The notes beneath the pieces are model-generated. The model did not search any database. It had not been told where the DNA came from and saw only the letters and a program-made list of their open reading frames with translations. Below, one piece after another: positions 57,908-64,000 of a stretch of 64,000 bases of DNA. The position numbers were made by a program, and so were the translations under genes. The stretch is from NCBI GenBank assembly GCA_964556115.1, contig CAZKVC010000002.1:213522-277521 (forward strand), written 5' to 3'. The number at the start of each line of letters is the position of its first letter. Within the stretch, counting starts at the first letter, position 1. The stretch comes from Parvularcula sp964556115 (GTDB lineage: Bacteria; Pseudomonadota; Alphaproteobacteria; Caulobacterales; Parvularculaceae).

Positions 57908-60900
57908 CTACCCCGCCGAGGCCTCCCGCGACTTAAAGAGCCGTGAGGCTTGGTCCTTCAGCCATGTCGTTCCCTGCTTCGCCCGGTCATGGGCGCGCAG
58001 GTGAAGCATCGTCGCCGCCGGCACGATGAACATCAGCACCACCGTGCCGAAGAGAATGCCGAAGCCCAGCGACACGGCCGTAGGCTTGAGGAACGCGGCC
58101 TGCACACTTTGCTCGAGAACGATCGGCGTCACACCGAAAAAGGTCGTCAGTGAGGTGAGGATGATCGGGCGGAAGCGGGAGATGGCCGCGTCCGTGACCG
58201 CCGCGACGCGCTCCTTACCCTTCTCGATATTCTCATTGATGTAGTCGACCATCAGGAGGGCATCATTGATGATCACCCCCGAGAGCCCGATGATCCCGAA
58301 GATCGACAGAAGCGAGATCTGAAGCCCAAGAAGCGCGTGGCCCCAAAGAGCGCCGATCAGGCCGAAGGGAATGATCGAAAGCACGATGAAGGGCTGGCTG
58401 TAGCTTCTGAAAGCCAGCGCCAGAAGCGCGTAGATGCAGAACATCGCCAAAACGAAGTTGCGCAGGAGGGCGGGAATGGCGCGCGCCTGCTCTTCCTGAT
58501 CGCCGCCCGGCGAGACCGAAACGTTCGGGTAATCCTTCTCGATCTCGGGCCAGGCTTCCTGAAGAAGCCGCCCGGCGATCGCGCCGCCCGTGGTGACGGC
58601 GTTGTCGACATCGGAAGACAGCCTGAAGACCCGCTCCCCGTCGATCCGGGTGATGGACGCCGGGGACTGGCCGATCGAGATATCCGCCACCGCACCGATC
58701 GGAACGGTTCGGTCGCCCACAATGATGGTCCGCCTGCGGACATCGTCGATGGTCGCCCGCTCGTCACGGGGCAGGCGTACCCTGACCTCGATCTCCTCGC
58801 GGTCCCTCTGGATGCGGACGGCCTCGGCGCCGAAGAAGGCGCTGCGTACCGCCCGCGCGACGGTCTGAAGGTCAACGCCGTAGGAGGCGGCTTCCGGCTT
58901 GAGGCGGACCTGGATCTCGCCGGTCGTCCGGAAACGGTCGTCCGTGACATCGAAGACGCCCTGAAAACCTTCCAGCCGGTCGCGAAGCTCGCCGGTCGCG
59001 GCGCGGGCCGCTTCCTCGTCGGTGCTTGAAACGAGCACCTGCACGGGCAGTCCCCCGCCGGTGAGGTCGAACGAGAAGCTGAGCTTCTGCGCCCCGGGGA
59101 TGCGTCCGGTGGCTTCGCGCCATGCGTCCTCGAACTCCTGTGCGGTGAATTTCCGGTCCGCCGAATCCTGGATGTGAACCTCGATCTGCGCGAAGTTCGC
59201 CGCCGCCCCGCCGGAGGTGCCGACCGAGCCGATATCCGGTCCCGCCACCGACTGACCAAGGGACCACAGGACGTTGACCACGACTTCGTCCTTGGGCGTA
59301 TCGTAGCGCTCGGCGATCACGGAGGCGGCTTCGTCGGCGGCGTCCAGGATGGTCTCCACCGACCTCACGGTCTGGTTCTCGGAAGCTGCCTCGGCAAGCT
59401 GGAGCTGCGCGGTGACGTAGTTGCCTTCGATCTCAGGGAAGAAAGTGGTCTGGATCACCCCGCCGGAGAAAAGGCCGAAGGTTGCGACCAGGGCGCCGAT
59501 AGCGAACATCACCGCGACGAGGGGCCTCATCACGGAGAACTCGATCGCCGGGCGCAACCTGTCCGCAGAAAAGCTGTCGAGCCGCGTCGCGACCCAGTTG
59601 CGCAACGGATCGGTGTAGCGCCTCAGGCTGAGCTTGCCCGGCTCGCGGTCATGCAGATGGGCGAGGTGCTTGGGCAGGATGTAGAAGCTTTCGATCAGCG
59701 AAAGGACGAGGACAGCGCAGACGACGAAGGCGATATCACCGATGAACTGGCCGACTGTGGAAGGGACGAACATCAACGGCAGGAAGGCCGCGACGGTGGT
59801 CGAAACCGAGAAGAAGACGGGAGCGGCGACGCGTATGGTGCCGCGCTTGGCTGCCTGCTTCGTGTCTTCCTCGCCGTCCTCGACAGTGGCGTAGATGTTC
59901 TCGCCAACGACGATCGCGTCGTCGACCACGATGCCGATCGCGAGGATGAAGCCGAAAAGCGAAAGCTGGCTGATGGCAACGCCCGCGATCGCCATGGGAA
60001 TGAAGGCGCCAACGAAGCTGATCGCCACGCCAACGCCCACCCAGAAGGCGACCCTGACATCGAGGAAGAGAAGCAGCAGGACGAAGATCAGGAGGAAGCC
60101 GATGATGCCGTTGGTGATCAGCAGATTGACCCGGTCCTCGAGGTTCGAAGCCGTCTCCCTGAAAAGGGTCGCCTCGACCCCGGGCGGCAGGTAGCTGCTG
60201 GCTTCGTCGATCGCCTCGTTCACAGCCTCCGAGATCGCGAAGACCTGCTCGTCGCCGATCCGGAAGACGTTGAGCCCGACCGCCGCTTGCCCGTCGAGCC
60301 TCGTGAAGATGGGCGTTTCGGCAAGGCCATCTTCGATATCGGCGATGTCACGCAGCAGGACTGGCGCGTCTTCTTCCGACGTCAGAATGGCGATCCGCCC
60401 GAACTCTTCGCCGATCTCCGCCTCGCCAATGGTACGGATGAGAAGCCTGCGGTCCTCGCTTTCGACCTCGCCGCCGGAAAGCTCCAGGGAACGGCTGCGG
60501 ATACGCTGAGCGAGGGTGTCGAGGGAGAGGCCGAGCGCCTCGAGCCGCGCCGACGGCACTTCGATCTCAACGAGATATTCAGGCACGCCGACAATCTCGA
60601 CCCGGCTGATCGCCGGCGAGGCGATGATCCTCGAGCGCATCTCGTCGGCGAGTTTCTTGAGACTGATGGGGTCGCGATTGCCCGACAGGATGACCTGCGC
60701 GATCACCTCCTCGCTTTCGAGCTCCGAGATAACGGGCTCCTCCGCCTCCGCCGGGAAGACCGTGATCTGATTGACGGCGTTGCGCACATCGTTGGCAAGT
60801 TCGGCGGTATCACTGCCGAAATCGAGCAGCACGAGGACATTCGCGACATTCTCCGCAGCCAGCGCATCGACCTTGCGGACGCCTTCAAGGCCCTGGACCT

Positions 60901-61111
60901 GTTCCTCGATCGGCTCGACGATGCCTTCCTCGACCTCTTCGGGGGAAGCGCCGGGATAGGGGACGGTGATGTTGATCGCGTAGGGATTGACGTCCGGGAA
61001 GAGGCGCACGGTCAGCCCGCGCGCGCTGACCAGACCGGCGGCGACGAGGAAGATCGCAAGGAGGTTGGCGGCGACGCGGCTATCGACGAACCACCGTATG
61101 AGCTTGTTCAT
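57908..61111 (-). CDS. RND-family efflux pump, inner-membrane transporter
   Basis: The 1067-aa protein is a full RND pump with twelve membrane helices in two halves and two large periplasmic loops. It shows the start FVDSRVAANLLAIFLVAAGLVSARGL and YPGASPEEVEEGIVEPIEE. The proton-relay aspartates lie in AIGIVVDDAIVVGENIY. It pairs with the adaptor gene at 61108 (4-bp overlap). The substrate is unknown. The family is nearer HAE1/multidrug pumps than heavy-metal CusA, since the CusA methionine sites are not apparent. Confidence 0.93.
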   Translation of the reverse strand: MNKLIRWFVDSRVAANLLAIFLVAAGLVSARGLTVRLFPDVNPYAINITVPYPGASPEEVEEGIVEPIEEQVQGLEGVRKVDALAAENVANVLVLLDFGSDTAELANDVRNAVNQITVFPAEAEEPVISELESEEVIAQVILSGNRDPISLKKLADEMRSRIIASPAISRVEIVGVPEYLVEIEVPSARLEALGLSLDTLAQRIRSRSLELSGGEVESEDRRLLIRTIGEAEIGEEFGRIAILTSEEDAPVLLRDIADIEDGLAETPIFTRLDGQAAVGLNVFRIGDEQVFAISEAVNEAIDEASSYLPPGVEATLFRETASNLEDRVNLLITNGIIGFLLIFVLLLLFLDVRVAFWVGVGVAISFVGAFIPMAIAGVAISQLSLFGFILAIGIVVDDAIVVGENIYATVEDGEEDTKQAAKRGTIRVAAPVFFSVSTTVAAFLPLMFVPSTVGQFIGDIAFVVCAVLVLSLIESFYILPKHLAHLHDREPGKLSLRRYTDPLRNWVATRLDSFSADRLRPAIEFSVMRPLVAVMFAIGALVATFGLFSGGVIQTTFFPEIEGNYVTAQLQLAEAASENQTVRSVETILDAADEAASVIAERYDTPKDEVVVNVLWSLGQSVAGPDIGSVGTSGGAAANFAQIEVHIQDSADRKFTAQEFEDAWREATGRIPGAQKLSFSFDLTGGGLPVQVLVSSTDEEAARAATGELRDRLEGFQGVFDVTDDRFRTTGEIQVRLKPEAASYGVDLQTVARAVRSAFFGAEAVRIQRDREEIEVRVRLPRDERATIDDVRRRTIIVGDRTVPIGAVADISIGQSPASITRIDGERVFRLSSDVDNAVTTGGAIAGRLLQEAWPEIEKDYPNVSVSPGGDQEEQARAIPALLRNFVLAMFCIYALLALAFRSYSQPFIVLSIIPFGLIGALWGHALLGLQISLLSIFGIIGLSGVIINDALLMVDYINENIEKGKERVAAVTDAAISRFRPIILTSLTTFFGVTPIVLEQSVQAAFLKPTAVSLGFGILFGTVVLMFIVPAATMLHLRAHDRAKQGTTWLKDQASRLFKSREASAG

Positions 61112-62298
61112 CGAAGCGCTGCCCGTGTCTCGCCTGCGGCCTGAACTTCCACCTGCAGCCCGTCCGCCTCTTCGGTCAGGGCGGTCAGGACGATCGAGCG
61201 GCCATCGAGATCCTCTTGGGTGCGGAAGACGACGTTACGGGGCCCGCGCTCGACCGGGGTCACCTCGACCCGGCGCAGCCTGTTGGCCCGGTCCAGGACC
61301 CAGACGTAGCGCTCTTCGCGGATAACCCCCGCAGGGGCCGAATAAAGAGCGTTCTCGGCCCGGGCCGGGATATCCACGGTGACGAAGTCGTTGGCGAGCA
61401 CCTGCATGCCCGGCTCGTCGCTGAAGGCGTTGGGGACCTCCACGACCAGTGGCACGGTGCGGCTTTGCCGGTCGATGGCCGAGCCGAAGCGTTTGACCTG
61501 ACCTTTCAGGACGCGCGAGGTCGCGCTGGCGGCGCTCGGGGTGACATCGACCTCGAGCGGGCCGTCGCTGACGGCAGCCGCGCGGCGGACAGCCGCGGCT
61601 TCGTCCGGCAGCAGGCCGACGATGATCTGGGCGGCGCCGGTATCGAAAATGGTCGCCGCGACCGTGCCGGGCTGGAGGAACCGGCCCAGCGAGACGTTTT
61701 CGGATATGACGGCCGCGTCGAAGGGCGCGGTCACTTCGCCATCATCGAGACGCTTCTCAGCAGTTGTCAGGGCGGCGCGGGCCTGACCCAGACGGGCCTC
61801 GGCGGAAGCCGTGTTTGCCTGCGCCTGCTCCAGGCGGGCCGTCGCGGCCGCACCGATTTCCTGAAGGCGCTGCTGACGCGCTTCCTCGGCGCGAGCCCGG
61901 CGCAGCTCGGACAGGGCCGCAGCCTCGTCGGCCTTCGCCCGTTCGAGGTCGGCTTCGATGGTTCGCGTTTCGATTCGGAAGAGGACCTCGCCTTCCCTGA
62001 ACCGGCCACCCGGCTCCAGCTGCGGCGCGACCTCGACAACCTTGCCGGCGATCTCGGAGACGACGTCGATTTCGGCGCGTGGGCGGAGGAAGCCTTCTTC
62101 GGTGATCGTATAGGTCTGGGGAACCTTGCGAGCCGTGGCAGCTTCGACCAGCGGCAGGGTTTCCTTCTGCACCGGCTGGGAAGCGTCACGGGCTTGGGCA
62201 AACTTGCCCGCGCCGATATTGATGGCAAAACCGGCGACCAGCACACCGATCCCGATGAGGAGCCAAGGCCGTCCCTTTCCCTGCGACGATGATGACAT
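61108..62298 (-). CDS. RND efflux periplasmic adaptor (membrane fusion protein)
   Basis: This is a protein of about 396 aa with an N-terminal membrane anchor (about 10-28). Then follow a lipoyl half (GFLRPRAEIDVVSEIAGKVVEV), an alpha-hairpin (about 105-180; ERAKADEAAALSELRRARAEEARQQ), the second lipoyl half and beta-barrel domains. It bridges the pump to the outer-membrane channel. I use the ATG at 62298; a GTG at 62346 with AAGGG close by is an alternative start. Confidence 0.92.
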   Translation of the reverse strand: MSSSSQGKGRPWLLIGIGVLVAGFAINIGAGKFAQARDASQPVQKETLPLVEAATARKVPQTYTITEEGFLRPRAEIDVVSEIAGKVVEVAPQLEPGGRFREGEVLFRIETRTIEADLERAKADEAAALSELRRARAEEARQQRLQEIGAAATARLEQAQANTASAEARLGQARAALTTAEKRLDDGEVTAPFDAAVISENVSLGRFLQPGTVAATIFDTGAAQIIVGLLPDEAAAVRRAAAVSDGPLEVDVTPSAASATSRVLKGQVKRFGSAIDRQSRTVPLVVEVPNAFSDEPGMQVLANDFVTVDIPARAENALYSAPAGVIREERYVWVLDRANRLRRVEVTPVERGPRNVVFRTQEDLDGRSIVLTALTEEADGLQVEVQAAGETRAALR

Positions 62299-62402
62299 GG
62301 CTCGATCAATCCCACCTAGACGCGCATGGTTTTCACCGGCGCTCACTCTACCCTTACCACCGTCATGCTAGGGGACCGTAAAATTCCGGCGAAGGGCGTT
62401 CG

Positions 62403-63860
62403 ATGATCCGTTACCTATGGCTTCTCCTGCCGATGTCACTCTCGGCCTGCATCGCTGTCGGCCCGCGCTACGAAGAACCCCAGCCGGACAAGATCCAGGA
62501 CGCCTTCGTCTACAGTGACGACCCTGCTTTCCTGATCGGAGAAGAGAAGGCGCCGGGCCCTTGGTGGAGCGCCTATTCCGACCCGCGCATTGGCGAAGCG
62601 GTCGACCTCGCGCTGGAACGCAACCGCGATCTTGCGGCTGCCTATGGACGTCTCGAAGCAGCGCAGGCCCGTGCAGGCGCGGCAAGGGCGGCGCTTTTGC
62701 CGCAGGGAGGAACGAGCTTCGCCATAACACGCCAGCAGCAGGCGCAAGCGGCATTCGCCGGTTTCGCTGGTGTCGGAGATGGGGAGGGCGAGGGCCCCCC
62801 GCCGGTCCCGCGGGACAATCCCGAGTTCACCATCTATCAAGCCGCAGCCGAAGCTACCTGGGAGATTGACCTCTTCGGCAGGCTCCGCCGTCAGGCCCAG
62901 GGCGCGCGGGCGAGGGCCGAGCAACAGGAGGCCCTCTATCAGGATACCAGGCGGCTGATCGCGGGGCGGACCGTCGATACCTATCTTCTCCTCGTCGAGG
63001 CGATGAACCGGCGAAAGGTCGCGCTTGAGAATCTGGCCATTCAGCAACGCGCTCTGGAGTTGACCGGGCAGCTTTTTGAGCTCGGCGAAGTCCCGCAGCT
63101 CAATCTGCTGCAGCAGGAAACGCTGGTCAAAACCACTGCCGCGCAGGTCAAGCAGGTCGAAAGCGCCGCCGCCGACGCAACGGCAGCGCTTGCCCTCGTC
63201 ATGGGCATGACCGTGCCGGAGTTCCTCGTCCGCTTCCCCGGTCTCGTGGCGGAGGACGCCGCCCCGCCGCTGCCAAGGGCTGAGGGTCTCGTCATCGTCG
63301 GGCAGCCCGGCGCCATTCTTCGCCGCCGCCCCGACATCGCAGCCGCGGAACGGGCGCTGGCGGCCGAGGTCTACGACATCGGCCTTGCAACGGCCGAGCT
63401 CTTCCCTTCGGTTCAGCTTGTCGGCTCGGGAAGCCTGACGGCTCTCGATTTTGCGGGGCTGGGTGAGGATCAGGCCGTTGGCTATTCCGTCGGCCCGCGC
63501 CTTTCATGGCAGATCCTTTCCTACCCGAGGCTGCTTCTTCAGCGGGCGGCGTCGAAGGCCGAGGCGGAGGCTGCCCTCGCGGCCTATGAGCAGACGGTGC
63601 TCCAGGCGCTGACCGAGACCGACCGGGCGCTGGCGCTCCATTCGGGTGCGGTGGTGCAGGCGGAGCTTCTCAGCGAAGCGGACCGCAATGCGCGCCAGGC
63701 GCTGAGCCTCGTCGAAGCGCGCTACCGCGAAGGGGCGGACAGCCTTCTCAGCCTTCTCGATGCGCAAAGGACCGCCCTTCAGACCCAGGATCAGGCCGTT
63801 CAGGCCCAGGCCGCCGCGCTGAGGACGAGGGCTTCGGTGCACCGGGTCCTCGCCCAGTGA
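62403..63860 (+). CDS. RND efflux outer-membrane lipoprotein channel (NodT family)
   Basis: The 485-aa lipoprotein has lipobox LSAC (C16) and the OprM/NodT layout with two repeats of long helices and barrel strands. Visible features are YEEPQP near the N-terminus, WWSAYSDPRIGEAVDLALERNRDLAAA, QPGAILRRRPDIAAAERALAAE (the conserved RRPDI motif), and the closing YREGADSLLSLLDAQRTAL. It is divergent from the adaptor and pump genes, so the three make one tripartite efflux system from a shared 104-bp promoter region. Confidence 0.94.
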   Translation: MIRYLWLLLPMSLSACIAVGPRYEEPQPDKIQDAFVYSDDPAFLIGEEKAPGPWWSAYSDPRIGEAVDLALERNRDLAAAYGRLEAAQARAGAARAALLPQGGTSFAITRQQQAQAAFAGFAGVGDGEGEGPPPVPRDNPEFTIYQAAAEATWEIDLFGRLRRQAQGARARAEQQEALYQDTRRLIAGRTVDTYLLLVEAMNRRKVALENLAIQQRALELTGQLFELGEVPQLNLLQQETLVKTTAAQVKQVESAAADATAALALVMGMTVPEFLVRFPGLVAEDAAPPLPRAEGLVIVGQPGAILRRRPDIAAAERALAAEVYDIGLATAELFPSVQLVGSGSLTALDFAGLGEDQAVGYSVGPRLSWQILSYPRLLLQRAASKAEAEAALAAYEQTVLQALTETDRALALHSGAVVQAELLSEADRNARQALSLVEARYREGADSLLSLLDAQRTALQTQDQAVQAQAAALRTRASVHRVLAQ

Positions 63861-63902
63861 CGACCTGACGCAGTCTATTGGCGGAAGAGCGATCGCCTTC
63901 CG

Positions 63903-64000
63903 CGCTCAAGAAGCGAGCGCGAGCGGGCGGTAGCGCCCATCCCTGCGCTCAAGCAGCGAGCGCGAGCGGGCGGTAGCGCCCATCCCTGCGCTCAAGCAGC
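63903..64000. repeat. 43-bp tandem direct repeat with internal hairpins, runs off the edge
   Basis: Units start at 63903, 63946 and 63989 (CGCTCAAG...), exactly 43 bp apart. The first two differ only by AAG-A-A versus AAG-C-A near their starts, and the third is cut by the window end. Each unit can fold into two stems: GCGCTC with GAGCGC, and GGGCG-GTAG-CGCCC. The array begins about 40 bp after the stop of the channel gene. Copy number and function are unknown. Confidence 0.85.

Noticed and set aside
59174..61144. Open frame of 656 codons opposite the RND pump
   Set aside because: It is antisense to a full-length RND transporter with intact motifs and has a low-complexity charged composition.
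63903..64000. CRISPR array at the right edge
   Set aside because: The repeats are directly contiguous 43-bp tandem units with no distinct spacers, and no cas genes are present.

Overview
The window is a gene-dense (almost no gap above 200 bp), GC-rich stretch of a chromosome from an aerobic or microaerobic Gram-negative alphaproteobacterium. The assignment to this class rests on an FixLJ/FixK oxygen-sensing cascade next to a cbb3 oxidase, an F1-ATPase zeta inhibitor (DUF1476), a one-cysteine DksA, DUF3126, and a separate purS beside purC. The order is an inference; Parvularculales- or Caulobacterales-like bacteria fit best. I see no rRNA, tRNA, insertion sequence, prophage or CRISPR array.

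Layout. (1) 1-8.05 kb is a microaerobic block on the minus strand. ccoNOQP-ccoG encodes the cbb3 oxidase, and fixL-fixJ-single receiver-fixK-like-usp forms its regulatory row. A perfect FixK/FNR-type dyad lies between ccoN and a small divergent secreted-protein gene, and it forces ccoN to start at a downstream GTG. (2) 8.2-18.3 kb is an acetate/monocarboxylate block. It holds a two-subunit Na+/solute symporter, a 1234-aa symporter-histidine kinase hybrid (CrbS/MxtR type), its LuxR-type partner regulator, acetyl-CoA synthetase and a DcaP-like porin. The same 12-bp dyad, CGACYAAGGTCG, lies upstream of the symporter and in the acs/porin divergent promoter, and is a candidate binding site for the regulator. 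(3) 18.4-35.6 kb is mostly housekeeping: an SDR with mercaptopyruvate sulfurtransferase, a MurD2-MurL pair (the alternative D-glutamate route to peptidoglycan), gph, glmU-glmS, lpxC, bamD, purC-purS, zeta subunit, purB, a tail-anchored T4-type lysozyme and dksA.

(4) 35.6-40.0 kb carries an exopolysaccharide-export lipoprotein, a large outer-membrane beta-barrel with codon use unlike its neighbours, an ATPase-like protein with an altered Walker A, and a small membrane protein. (5) 40.0-47.3 kb holds hemF, trmL, the cytochrome bc1 operon petABC, mtnP, a PCu(A)C copper chaperone lipoprotein, DUF3126, a uracil-DNA glycosylase family protein and an acidic membrane-anchored protein. (6) 47.4-57.9 kb holds an Atm1-type ABC exporter, the envelope row lptF-lptG-lptD, pepA, a GlcG/HbpS-like protein and uvrC. 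(7) 57.9-63.9 kb is a tripartite RND efflux system: adaptor and pump on one strand, the outer-membrane lipoprotein channel divergent. A 43-bp tandem repeat runs off the right edge.

Together the genes describe an oxygen-adaptive respiratory chain (bc1 plus cbb3, with heme and copper supply), acetate assimilation under its own two-component system, and a large share of cell-envelope biogenesis. The parts most worth a second look are the shared CrbR-like dyads, the FixK box with the small divergent gene, the single-domain receiver inside the FixLJ-FixK row, the MurD2-MurL pair, three hairpins that cover translation starts, the tail-anchored lysozyme, and the structured 43-bp repeat.
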